Below, piece after piece: positions 43,380 to 52,971 of a stretch of 64,000 bases of DNA. Position numbers and translations under genes: made by a program. Under the pieces are notes generated by a model. That model saw nothing but the letters and a program-made list of their open reading frames with translations, was not told where the DNA came from and ran no database searches. This DNA is from Nocardioides sp. Soil774 (GTDB lineage Bacteria > Actinomycetota > Actinomycetes > Propionibacteriales > Nocardioidaceae), in contig NZ_LMSM01000006.1 of NCBI RefSeq assembly GCF_001428125.1, forward strand, positions 794,270 to 858,269. The letters are read 5' to 3'. How positions within the stretch are numbered: position 1 is the stretch's first letter; each line of letters starts with the position of its first letter.

Positions 43380-43874
43380 TCAGGGGGCTCGTACGTCGAT
43401 CACGGCGGCGTTGCCGCGACCGTCGATCCGCACCTCGGCGACGGCGCCGTCTCGCAGGAGGGCCTCGGTCTCGCGGGCGGTGTCCTGCGGCTGGAAGAGG
43501 CTCTCGATGCCGCACCGGATCTGCCACGACCGGTCGTCGCAGGCCAGGTAAGTGCCGCCGTCGGGGCGGTCGCGCACCCAGGTGTCCGCGACCCAGACGC
43601 CGTCCTGCTCGACGAGCGTGATGTAGACGTCGCCGTGGGTGTCGTCGTCCATCGACCCCAGGCCGGGCGGCCGGGTGAAGCCCCCGGCGTGGTTCAGGTC
43701 GGGGTAGTCGAGTGCGACGTAGGCGCCCCGGAACGGGTCGATGGGGTCGAGCGGCGCGACCCGCATCAGGTAGGTGTCGCCGGTGAGCCGGGCGGACAGC
43801 TGGGGGGCGACGGCCACGCCGGCCAGCGCGAGCTGGGTGACGGCGACGGCCGCGGTGACGAGGACGCGCTTCAT
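43380..43874 (-). CDS. GDYXXLXY domain protein
   Basis: 164 residues with a signal-anchor MKRVLVTAAVAVTQLALAGVAVA. The segment DPFRGAYVALDYPDL is a variant of the GDYxxLxY motif. Later parts (VYITLVEQDGVWVAD, AEVRIDGRGNAAVIDVRAP) form a small beta domain outside the membrane. Two Cys (LACDDRSWQIRCG) may pair. The family usually sits next to DUF2157 membrane proteins, as here with a 4-base overlap. The function is unknown. Confidence 0.8.
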   Translation of the reverse strand: MKRVLVTAAVAVTQLALAGVAVAPQLSARLTGDTYLMRVAPLDPIDPFRGAYVALDYPDLNHAGGFTRPPGLGSMDDDTHGDVYITLVEQDGVWVADTWVRDRPDGGTYLACDDRSWQIRCGIESLFQPQDTARETEALLRDGAVAEVRIDGRGNAAVIDVRAP

Positions 43875-45112
43875 CGGAGGCCTCCTGGGTTCGAGGTGGG
43901 GGTCAAGGTGGCGGGGCCGCCGGGCTGGTCGGTGTCGAGCGCGTGGGCGAGGCCGCGGCGGGCCCGGTCGACGAGGAAGCCGGTGCCGAGGAAGACGGTG
44001 CCGAGCACCACGAAGAGCCAGGCGCCGGTGACGATGGGCGCGAAGACCGCGAAGCTCTGGAAGGTCGTGAAGACCACCAGGCCGACCATCGCCATCGCGG
44101 TGAGGGGCGGGTGGTCGCGCACGGTGCCGAGGGCGACCAGGCCGACCGCGAGCGCGACGTAGGCCACGACCGAGACGGCTGCGTGCAGCCAGTCGGCGGT
44201 GTCGATGTCGGAGGTGTCGGTGCCGGTGGTCCAGAGCCCGATCAGGACCGCGACGGCGAGCACCGCGATCGCACCGAGGGGCTCGAGGACGCGCGCCCCG
44301 GGGCGGGTCAGGACCGCGGCCAGTGCCGCGACACCGGCCAGGACGAGCGCGGTCACCAGCCACGGCGACCACGCGACGCCCTCGGAGCCGACGTCGGGGA
44401 TCGCGGCGACGAACATCGCCACCAGGGCCATGCCGCCCGCGACCGTGCGCCAGGTCCAGGCGAAGGCGTCGATGCGGCCGTCGTGGAGGACCGCCAGGCC
44501 CGCGGCGAGGACGGCGCCGGCGCCGAGGAGCACCACGACCGTGAGGCCGGTGGGGCCGTCCCACAGGGGCTGCACGAACCACCACGCCACGCCGGTGCCG
44601 ATGCCCACCAGGAAGGGCATCGTGGCCCGGACGACGTAGCCGTGCAGCAGCGTGCCGGCGGCCCACAGCCCGAGGAGGCGGGGCTCGAAGGCCGGCACCT
44701 GCAGCGACTGGGCGGCCTGGAAGATCACGGCGCCTGCCCCGAGGGCGGCGAGGAGTCGTACGGCGCCGACGAGCGGCGGCGACGCGTGGCGGGCGGCCAG
44801 TGCCTCACCGCCGACGAGGGCGGCGAGCCACAGCGCGACGACCGCCACGAAGCGGGTCACGGGGGAGAGCTCGTCGAGGTTCGCTGCCACCAGCCAGATG
44901 ACGCCGATGCCGAGGAAGGCGCCGCCCAGGGAGAGCAGGATGCGGCCGATGCTGAACCGGGTGTGGTCGCCGGGGCGGTAGCGCGAGGAGATCTGGTCGG
45001 CCTGGTCGGGGGTGATGAGGCCCTGCGACGTCCAGTCGGAGAGCTCGGAGCGCAGCCAGGCGAGCTGGCGCGGCGGGACGCCCCGGAGGGGGGCGGGCGC
45101 GGAGGTGTCCAT
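43871..45112 (-). CDS. DUF2157 multi-pass membrane protein
   Basis: 413 residues. A soluble N-terminus (LAWLRSELSDWTSQGLITPDQADQI...), typical of DUF2157, is followed by about a dozen transmembrane helices starting FSIGRILLSLGGAFLGIGVIWLVAANLDEL. The role is unknown; members are often paired with GDYXXLXY proteins. It heads the two-gene minus-strand operon. Start ATG 45112 is set by the conserved N-terminal domain; the frame is open upstream but lacks conservation. Confidence 0.85.
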   Translation of the reverse strand: MDTSAPAPLRGVPPRQLAWLRSELSDWTSQGLITPDQADQISSRYRPGDHTRFSIGRILLSLGGAFLGIGVIWLVAANLDELSPVTRFVAVVALWLAALVGGEALAARHASPPLVGAVRLLAALGAGAVIFQAAQSLQVPAFEPRLLGLWAAGTLLHGYVVRATMPFLVGIGTGVAWWFVQPLWDGPTGLTVVVLLGAGAVLAAGLAVLHDGRIDAFAWTWRTVAGGMALVAMFVAAIPDVGSEGVAWSPWLVTALVLAGVAALAAVLTRPGARVLEPLGAIAVLAVAVLIGLWTTGTDTSDIDTADWLHAAVSVVAYVALAVGLVALGTVRDHPPLTAMAMVGLVVFTTFQSFAVFAPIVTGAWLFVVLGTVFLGTGFLVDRARRGLAHALDTDQPGGPATLTPTSNPGGLR

Positions 45113-45247
45113 GCCCCCAGCGTGGCGCAGGTCGGGGGTGTGCGGATGAGTACGTCGACCCAACCGTGGCGTGCCGTTGGGCCTCCCGACGTCCGTGGTT
45201 GCGCCCGCGTTGGGCCCGGCGTCGCGGCGGTGTGGTTGAAAGCAGGC

Positions 45248-46087
45248 GTGCCCACCCACCACCTCAGGAGTGCCGGAGCCGCGCTGGTCCTCGTCGGCGG
45301 CGTCGCCGGCGCGACGGCGTACGGCGCCCGGGAGCTGCTGCACCGCCAGGCCGCGCAGGCCCGTCATGCGATCGGCAAGCCCCTGGGGGAGCAGGCGCCC
45401 GCGGCCGACCGCCACTACCGCTCGAAGTACGGCGACCCGGTGGACCTGCTGGTCCTCGGGGACTCGATCGCCGCGGGACTCGGGGCGGAGCGGGCCAAGC
45501 ACACGCTGGGCGGACGGCTCGCGAAGGCGATCGCCAAGCAGACCCGGAGGTCGGTGCGCCTGCGCACGGCGGCGATGGTGGGCGCCGAGAGCAGCATGCT
45601 CGCCGGACAGCTCGCCACCCTCCCCGCGGACTACCGGCCCGACGTCGCGGTCGTCGTGGTGGGCGGCAACGACGTCACGCACCGGGTGCCGGTGGCCGAG
45701 TCGGTGGCCCACCTCGGCGCCGCGGTGGACGAGCTGCGCGCCCGCAGGGCCGAGGTGGTCGTGGGCACCTGCCCCGACCTCGGTGCCCTGCGGCCCGTGC
45801 CGCAGCCGTTGCGCACCCTCGGCTCGCGCGCCTCCCGCCAGCTGGCCCAGGCGCAGCGCGACGCGGCCCTCGCGCGCGGGGCGTACGTCGTGTCCCTCTC
45901 GCACGTGGTGGGGCCGTTCTTCCACACCTTCCCCGACGAGATGTTCAGCCTCGACCGCTTCCACCCGAGCGCCCAGGGCTACAAGCGCACCGCGCAGGCG
46001 ATGCTGCCGTCGGTGCTCGCCGCCCTAGGGGTGAGCGAGGTCCTGCCGTTCGGGCACCACGCGCCCGGCGCGGACCGTTCAGGCTAG
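45248..46087 (+). CDS. SGNH/GDSL-type hydrolase, membrane-anchored
   Basis: 279 residues from GTG 45248. A hydrophobic N-terminal segment (SAGAALVLVGGVAGATAYGA) anchors or exports the protein. The SGNH blocks follow: LLVLGDSIAAGLGAE (Ser, block I), GAESSMLAG (Gly, II), VVVGGNDVTH (Asn, III) and DRFHPSAQGYKRTA (Asp/His, V). It is a serine esterase or lipase of unknown substrate acting outside the cytoplasm. It is divergent from the DUF2157 operon and separated by 9 bases from the methyltransferase gene. Confidence 0.88.
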   Translation: MPTHHLRSAGAALVLVGGVAGATAYGARELLHRQAAQARHAIGKPLGEQAPAADRHYRSKYGDPVDLLVLGDSIAAGLGAERAKHTLGGRLAKAIAKQTRRSVRLRTAAMVGAESSMLAGQLATLPADYRPDVAVVVVGGNDVTHRVPVAESVAHLGAAVDELRARRAEVVVGTCPDLGALRPVPQPLRTLGSRASRQLAQAQRDAALARGAYVVSLSHVVGPFFHTFPDEMFSLDRFHPSAQGYKRTAQAMLPSVLAALGVSEVLPFGHHAPGADRSG

Positions 46088-46096
46088 GGTTCGCGG

Positions 46097-46948
46097 GTGC
46101 GCACCACTGCTCGACGAGCCGGCCAGGCGGTCAAGAAGGCGGCCCAGAAGGCCGGCCGGACGCAGGCCTCCCCCGAGCCCGCGGCGGTCACGCCGGCCGC
46201 GAAGGGCACCGAGGAGGCGCGGGCCGAGCGTCGTCGCCGGCTGCTGGCCAGCAACCTGACCGAGCTCGCGGTGGACTTCCGCACCGACAAGTGGGGCGTG
46301 CACAAGTACACCCCCCACTACGAGCGGCACCTCCAGCACCTGCGCGGTGAGTCGTTCACCCTCCTCGAGCTCGGCATCGGCGGCTACAAGAAGCGTCGGC
46401 GCAGCGGCGCGTCGATGAAGATGTGGCGCTGGTTCTTCCCCAGGGCGCGCATCGTCGGCCTCGACATCGAGGACAAGACCTGGCTGACCAAGGGCCACAT
46501 CCACGCCTACCTCGGCGACCAGACCGACCCCGAGGTGCTCCACCGGATCATCGAGGAGCAGGGTGCGCCGCTGGTCGTCATCGACGACGGCAGCCACATC
46601 CCGGCCCACGTGCGCGAGTCGTTCCGCATCCTCTTCCCGCTGCTGCCCGACGGCGCGATCTACTGCATCGAGGACACCCAGACCTCCTACTGGCCCGCGT
46701 GGGGCGGACAGCTCGACCCGCGGGCCCCGGGCACGTCGATGGACCTCGTCAAGGACCTCGTCGACGGCCTCAACCACGAGGAGTTCCTCGTCGAGGGCTA
46801 CGAGCCGACCTACACCGACCAGTGGGTCCGCGCGGTGCACTGCTACCACAACCTCGTGATCATCGAGAAGGGCGACAACCGCGAGGGCACCAACCGCGAC
46901 CGCGTCGCCCACGAGCTCTACGGCGCCTCCGAGCTGCCCGGGGGATGA
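46097..46948 (+). CDS. Class I SAM-dependent methyltransferase (MycE/CmcI-like)
   Basis: 283 residues from GTG 46097. The first 50 residues are a basic Ala/Lys-rich stretch (VKKAAQKAGRTQA...RAERRRRLL). The core has DKWGVHKYTPHYERHL, motif I LLELGIGGY, ARIVGLDIEDK, YLGDQTDPEVL, VIDDGSHIPAH and IYCIEDTQTSYWP. This layout is that of macrolide sugar O-methyltransferases (MycE) and cephalosporin-hydroxylase-like proteins, which carry a metal at DDGSH. The substrate may be an envelope sugar. The stop overlaps the ATP-grasp gene by 4 bases. Confidence 0.82.
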   Translation: MRTTARRAGQAVKKAAQKAGRTQASPEPAAVTPAAKGTEEARAERRRRLLASNLTELAVDFRTDKWGVHKYTPHYERHLQHLRGESFTLLELGIGGYKKRRRSGASMKMWRWFFPRARIVGLDIEDKTWLTKGHIHAYLGDQTDPEVLHRIIEEQGAPLVVIDDGSHIPAHVRESFRILFPLLPDGAIYCIEDTQTSYWPAWGGQLDPRAPGTSMDLVKDLVDGLNHEEFLVEGYEPTYTDQWVRAVHCYHNLVIIEKGDNREGTNRDRVAHELYGASELPGG

Positions 46949-47808
46949 CGGTCCTCCTCGCCACCAGTGGCGACCTCCCCGACGGGGAGCCGGGCGCCGC
47001 CGTGCTCGACGCCGCCCTCGCCCGCCGGGGGATCGACGCGGCTTGGGCGCGCTGGGACGACCCGTCGGTCGACTGGGCGGGCGCCGACCTGGTCGCGGTG
47101 CGCTCCACCTGGGACTACGTCACCCGGCACGCCGATTTCCTCGCCTGGACCGCCTCCCTCGACCAGTCGCGGCTGCTCAACGGCGCCGACGTCTTCGCCT
47201 GGAACCACGACAAGCGCTACCTCACCGAGCTCGGCGACCTGCCGGTCGTGCCGACCCTGCTCGCGGACGACCGCGCGGGCCTCGCCGAGGCCGTACGCCG
47301 CTGCGGCACCGCGGTCGTCAAGCCGCGGGTGGGCGCGGGCGGCGCAGGACTCATCGTCGTCACCGACCCCGACGACCCACGCCTCGGTCGGCCGGTGCGC
47401 AGCCTGCCGGGCTATCCCGAGGCGGGCGGCCCCTGGGTGGTCCAGCCGCTCGTGGAGTCGGTCCGCACCGAGGGCGAGTCCTCGGTCTACGTGCTCGACT
47501 CACGCCTGTCCCAGCGCTTCGACAAGCTGCCGGGCGAGGGCGACGTACGGGTCAACGAGGAGTTCGGGGGACAGGTGCGCGCCGTCGACACCGGCGACGC
47601 CGCCGACCTCGTCATGCGCGCACACGCAGCCCTCGGCGAGCGCTTCGGCCGCGCCATGGACTACCTCCGCGTCGACCTGCTCCGCTGGGAGGGGGAGTGG
47701 GTGGTCAGCGAGCTCGAGCTGATCGAGCCCGGCCTCTACCTCGACGTCTCGCCAGCCAACGCAGCCCCCTTCGCGGACCTGCTGGCCGAGCGCCTCGCGC
47801 GCCTCTGA
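46945..47808 (+). CDS. ATP-grasp family protein
   Basis: 287 residues. The N-terminal pre-ATP-grasp segment ([20 protein letters not shown]) leads to the ATP-grasp fold: [39 protein letters not shown], and C-terminal metal-binding [27 protein letters not shown]. This is the glutathione-synthetase-like group that forms amide or ester bonds through acyl phosphates; the RSTWDY motif is typical of an uncharacterised actinobacterial clade. It is translationally coupled to the methyltransferase, suggesting joint modification of one product. Confidence 0.83.
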   Translation: MTVLLATSGDLPDGEPGAAVLDAALARRGIDAAWARWDDPSVDWAGADLVAVRSTWDYVTRHADFLAWTASLDQSRLLNGADVFAWNHDKRYLTELGDLPVVPTLLADDRAGLAEAVRRCGTAVVKPRVGAGGAGLIVVTDPDDPRLGRPVRSLPGYPEAGGPWVVQPLVESVRTEGESSVYVLDSRLSQRFDKLPGEGDVRVNEEFGGQVRAVDTGDAADLVMRAHAALGERFGRAMDYLRVDLLRWEGEWVVSELELIEPGLYLDVSPANAAPFADLLAERLARL

Positions 47809-47822
47809 GGGCGACCGGGACG

Positions 47823-47849
47823 TTTGCACTCTCGGGGGTCGAGTGCTAA
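47823..47849 (+). promoter_or_regulatory. CIRCE element 1 (HrcA operator)
   Basis: TTTGCACTC - 9 bases - GAGTGCTAA matches the CIRCE consensus TTAGCACTC-N9-GAGTGCTAA with one mismatch. It is the HrcA-binding site controlling groL after heat shock. Confidence 0.9.
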
Positions 47850-47857
47850 ACATGACG

Positions 47858-47884
47858 CTGGCACTCTCGTCATGAGAGTGACAA
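47858..47884 (+). promoter_or_regulatory. CIRCE element 2 (degenerate)
   Basis: CTGGCACTC - 9 bases - GAGTGACAA, the same 9-9-9 layout with about four mismatches from consensus, begins 8 bases after the first copy. Paired CIRCE sites are known upstream of actinobacterial groEL genes. Confidence 0.7.
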
Positions 47885-47902
47885 CGACCCAGGTGACGCT
47901 GA

Positions 47903-49645
<1,743 letters not shown>

Positions 49646-49686
49646 TCCCTCGGATCAAGCCAGCCCCACCGCTCCACCAGCACCAC

Positions 49687-49720
49687 CAGCAGGGCCTCCG
49701 CTTCGGCGGGGGCCCTGCTG
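49687..49720 (+). terminator. Terminator after groL
   Basis: Arms cagcagggcctccgc and gcgggggccctgctg (15 bp, one G-T mismatch) with a ttcg tetraloop, 41 bases after the groL stop. The UUCG-type loop makes it very stable. Confidence 0.8.
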
Positions 49721-49768
49721 CATGTCGGGGTGAGCCGGTGGCGAGGTGTCTCTTGGTATCAATGCGGC

Positions 49769-50332
49769 ATGCGCCTGCCCGTCCCCGGACCACGTGACGT
49801 CATCTCCGCGCTCGAGCGAGGGGGCGAGCAGGTGGAGGCCCTGGTCGGGGCGGTGCCGCGCGCGCTGGTGCTGCTCGGCGACGCCGAGCGCCTGATGGTG
49901 CGCGCCTCGTCCGCCATCGACCGCGTCCGCGAGGTCACGGAGGCTGCCAACGTCGTCGTGGTGCGCGCGAGCGGCGTGGTCGACGACGCGGACGCCGCCA
50001 TCGGGCGCGTCACGACGCTGACCGACTCGCTCGAGCCGTCGCTGACCCGGCTCCAGCCGACGTTGGAGACCCTGGCCGACACCACCCACCCCGACGAGGT
50101 CGCCGCCCTGGTGCGGCTCGTCGACCACCTGCCCGAGCTCACCAGCCGGGTCGAGGACGACGTGCTGCCGGTGCTCGCCACCCTCGGCTCGGTGGCCCCG
50201 GACGTGCACGACCTGCTCACCGTCGCGCGCGAGCTCAACGACATCCTGGCCAAGATCCCAGGCCTGGGCCGGATCCGCTCCCGCGTGGAGGAGGAGGAGG
50301 GTGACGACGCCACCGAGGCGGACGTCCGGTGA
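49769..50332 (+). CDS. Small helical protein of unknown function
   Basis: 187 residues from ATG 49769. Almost entirely helical with heptad-like spacing (VRASSAIDRVREVTEAANVVVVRASGVVDDADAAIGRV, in parts), so a long coiled coil is likely, followed by a hydrophobic amphipathic region and an acidic end (EEEEGDDATEAD). It resembles the apolipoprotein- or methyl-accepting-like coiled proteins of actinobacteria. There is no signal peptide or catalytic motif. It may be cytoplasmic or membrane-associated. Confidence 0.65.
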   Translation: MRLPVPGPRDVISALERGGEQVEALVGAVPRALVLLGDAERLMVRASSAIDRVREVTEAANVVVVRASGVVDDADAAIGRVTTLTDSLEPSLTRLQPTLETLADTTHPDEVAALVRLVDHLPELTSRVEDDVLPVLATLGSVAPDVHDLLTVARELNDILAKIPGLGRIRSRVEEEEGDDATEADVR

Positions 50333-50417
50333 GCAGCGGGGAACCGACGAGCGGCCACGCCCGTCCCACCGCCATGGACCGGCGAGCGAGCCGGGCCGGC
50401 CACACCAGGAGGAACCC

Positions 50418-50912
50418 GTGAACCGCACCCCCGCCCGCAGCCTGCTCGTCGTGCCGCTCGTCCTGGCCGTGCTCGCCGGACTGTCCGGCTGCGGTGCCGA
50501 GCAGGGCGCGGACTCGGGCTCCGACAGCGCGACTGCTCCCGCCGCGACCGACGCCGGTGACGGCGCGGGCACCCTCGAGCTCACTGCTGACGGCTCCGCC
50601 GCCGGCAAGTGCGCGATGCCGAGCGCGCAGGTGCTGGCCGGCTTCGACACGGCGTTCAGTGGCACCGTCACCTCCCTCGACGCAGGCACCGCGACGCTGG
50701 ACGTCGACGAGTGGTACGCCGGCGACGAGGCCGCGACCGTGACCGTGACGTCGCCGGAGGAGGACCTCCAGGCCCTCCTGCTGGCCGTCGACTTCGAGGT
50801 CGGCCACCACTACCTCGTCAGCGCCGACGGCGACCGGGTGTCGTTGTGCGGCTACAGCGCCGAGGTCACCCCCGAGACGCAGGCGCTCTACGACGAGGCC
50901 TTCGGCGGCTGA
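50418..50912 (+). CDS. Putative lipoprotein of unknown function
   Basis: 164 residues from GTG 50418, with AGGAGG 5 bases upstream. The signal peptide (NRTPARSLLVVPLVLAVLAG) ends in the lipobox LSGC. An Ala/Thr/Asp-rich linker follows, then a small beta domain (FDTAFSGTVTSLDAGTATLDVDEWYAGDE...) with two Cys (KCAMP and LCGYS) that may form a disulphide. The pattern FSGTVTSLD...VDEWYAG resembles OB-like secreted domains. The function is unknown. Confidence 0.7.
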   Translation: MNRTPARSLLVVPLVLAVLAGLSGCGAEQGADSGSDSATAPAATDAGDGAGTLELTADGSAAGKCAMPSAQVLAGFDTAFSGTVTSLDAGTATLDVDEWYAGDEAATVTVTSPEEDLQALLLAVDFEVGHHYLVSADGDRVSLCGYSAEVTPETQALYDEAFGG

Positions 50913-50938
50913 CGGCGGCCGACGCGCGCTGAGCCGGC

Positions 50939-51580
50939 TCAGGCCCCCAGCCGCAGGCGGCACTCGCCGGGCGCGCTGAACGGTGTCAGCTGCGGTTCGA
51001 CCGGGCCCCCGCCGTTGCTCTCCAGCACCGCCTGCACCATGCCGAGGTGCACCGCGCACACCACGTCGGGGAAGCGGTGCGCGGCCTGCAGCAGCGGGCA
51101 CCGGTGCAGCACCACGTCGAGGTCGTCGGGTCCCTCGGTGGTGGGTCCGTAGCCGAGCTCGTCCATCAGCTCGACGGTCCACCGTCGGGCGGCTGCGGGG
51201 GAGGGGTCCGGTGTGACGCCCTTGCGGTCCACCAGGTCGGCGGCCCACCGGCGCCCGGCCGCCATCGCCTCGGCGCGCGTGTCGGCCTCGGAGTCCTGGA
51301 GCTGCCAGGCGAGCGCGGCCGCGAGCTCGACGTACTCCCCGTCGGCGGGGCGCGGACCGCGGGCCTGGTAGAGCCACGCCGGACGTCCCCGGCCGTCACG
51401 GGGCTGGCGGATGCGGATCACCTCCCCGTGGGCGACGAGCCAGTTGACCTGCTCGCGCACGGTGTTGGGGTGGCGCGCGGTGGCGTGGGCGAGCGCGTCG
51501 ATGCCGACCGGGTCGGGCTGGCGGCGCAGCGCGTCGAGCACCGCGGCCCTGCCCCTTGCCACGCCGGACGCGCTGCGCAT
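50939..51580 (-). CDS. Helix-turn-helix regulator with C-terminal cysteines, likely nar regulator
   Basis: 213 residues from ATG 51580 (GTG 51589 and 51595 also possible). The N-terminal winged helix reads DALRRQPDPVGIDALAHATARHPNTVREQVNWLVAHGEV. The C-terminal domain holds three Cys: HRCPLLQAAHRFPDVVC (C-x13-C) and, 31 residues later, PGECRLRLGA, as in SufR-like ArsR/DeoR-type iron-sulfur regulators. It is divergent from narK with about 54-70 bases between, so sensing NO, nitrate stress or oxygen and controlling the nitrate reductase operon is a reasonable inference. The cluster binding is not proven. Confidence 0.78.
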   Translation of the reverse strand: MRSASGVARGRAAVLDALRRQPDPVGIDALAHATARHPNTVREQVNWLVAHGEVIRIRQPRDGRGRPAWLYQARGPRPADGEYVELAAALAWQLQDSEADTRAEAMAAGRRWAADLVDRKGVTPDPSPAAARRWTVELMDELGYGPTTEGPDDLDVVLHRCPLLQAAHRFPDVVCAVHLGMVQAVLESNGGGPVEPQLTPFSAPGECRLRLGA

Positions 51581-51649
51581 ATTTTTCACGGACACATCGT
51601 AATAAGTTCCAGACGTTCGCAGGGTCCGATCCGGTCACAGGAGCGCCAC
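51581..51649. promoter_or_regulatory. Divergent nar control region
   Basis: A short AT-rich island in a GC-rich genome. On the minus strand TATTAC (51599-51604) is a candidate -10 for the regulator; it would place transcription start near 51592, favouring the ATG at 51580. AGGAG before narK is the ribosome-binding site. No FNR-type or clear palindromic operator was found. Confidence 0.4.
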
Positions 51650-52927
51650 ATGAGCACGTCGCCCACATCCGCCGCCGACACAGCAGCTGCCCGAGCCGGT
51701 AACCCGTGGGTGATGCTGGCCCTCGCGACCGTCGGGTTCGCCGTGAACTTCTGGGCCTGGGCGCTGATCAGCCCCCTCGGCGCGCTCTACCTCAAGCAGG
51801 GCGCCAACAGCCCGCTCGGCCAGCTGAGCCAGTCGCAGGTCGCGCTCATGGTCGCCGTGCCGGTGCTCGTGGGCTCGCTCGGCCGGATCATCGTGGGGGC
51901 GCTGACCGACCGCTTCGGCGGTCGCGTGATGTTCCCGATCGTCTCCGCCGTGACGATCGTCCCGGTGCTGTTCCTCGCCTTCTTCGCCCTGGACTCCTAC
52001 ACCCTGATGCTCTTCGGCGGCTTCTTCCTGGGCATCGCCGGCACCGCCTTCGCCGTCGGGGTGCCCTTCGTCAACGCCTGGTTCCCGCCCGAGCGCCGCG
52101 GCCTCGCAGTGGGCGTCTTCGGCGCCGGGATGGGCGGCACCGCGATCAGCGCCCTGACGACGGTGCCGCTGTCGCAGGACCAGGGCCGGACCGTCCCGTT
52201 CCTCCTCACCGCCGGCGTGCTGGCGGCGTACGCCGTGGTGGCGTGGCTGGTGCTGCGCGACGCCCCCGGCCGGGTCGTGCCCACCACCAGCCTGGCCTCG
52301 CGCCTCTCGGCCAACGCCCGGCTGCCGATCACCTGGCAGGCGTGCGTGCTCTACGCCGTCGCCTTCGGCGGCTACGTCGCCTTCTCGGTCTTCCTGCCGA
52401 CCTACCTCAAGACCGCACACGGCCTTGAGCCGGCCGACGCGGCCAACCGGATGGCGGGCTTCGTCGTCGTCGCGGTCGTGATGCGGCCCATCGGCGGCTG
52501 GCTCTCCGACCGGCTCGGCTCGATCCGGGTGCTGGCCACCGCCTTCGCCCTGGTCACGGTGTGCGCCGCGATCGCGGCCCCCAACCCGCCGGTCACCTCC
52601 GACAGCGGCAGCAACCTGACGCTGGGCACCGTGGCCTTCCTCGTGATGGCCGCGGCGCTGGGCGCCGGCTCCGGCGCGGTCTTCGCCCTGATCGCGCACA
52701 GCACCGAGCCGGCCCGCGTCGGCGGTGTCACCGGCCTGGTCGGCGCGGCCGGCGGGCTGGGCGGTTTCGTGCCGCCGCTGCTGATGGGGTGGCTCTACGG
52801 CCAGACCGAGTCCTACGCCGTCGGCCTGTGGCTGCTCTCGGTCACCTCCGCGCTGACCCTGGCCCTCACCGTGCTCGTCGTACGCCGCACTGCCGCGTCG
52901 CACCCCGCCACCCCCGTCACCGCCTGA
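51650..52927 (+). CDS. narK: Nitrate/nitrite MFS transporter
   Basis: 425 residues, 12 transmembrane helices. The MFS A-motif is GRIIVGALTDRFGGR, and the nitrate signature segments are AGTAFAVGVPFVNAWFPPERRGLAVGVFGAGMGGTAISA (in parts) and later GAGSGAVFALIAH plus GLVGAAGGLGGFVPPLLMG. NarK proteins bring in nitrate and export nitrite. It heads the nar operon and is separated from narG by 44 bases. The start ATG 51650 has AGGAG 7 bases upstream. Confidence 0.93.
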   Translation: MSTSPTSAADTAAARAGNPWVMLALATVGFAVNFWAWALISPLGALYLKQGANSPLGQLSQSQVALMVAVPVLVGSLGRIIVGALTDRFGGRVMFPIVSAVTIVPVLFLAFFALDSYTLMLFGGFFLGIAGTAFAVGVPFVNAWFPPERRGLAVGVFGAGMGGTAISALTTVPLSQDQGRTVPFLLTAGVLAAYAVVAWLVLRDAPGRVVPTTSLASRLSANARLPITWQACVLYAVAFGGYVAFSVFLPTYLKTAHGLEPADAANRMAGFVVVAVVMRPIGGWLSDRLGSIRVLATAFALVTVCAAIAAPNPPVTSDSGSNLTLGTVAFLVMAAALGAGSGAVFALIAHSTEPARVGGVTGLVGAAGGLGGFVPPLLMGWLYGQTESYAVGLWLLSVTSALTLALTVLVVRRTAASHPATPVTA

Positions 52928-52971
52928 CCTGCCCGCCGCCCGCCACCGCACCGCCGACAGAGAGGCCCCAC

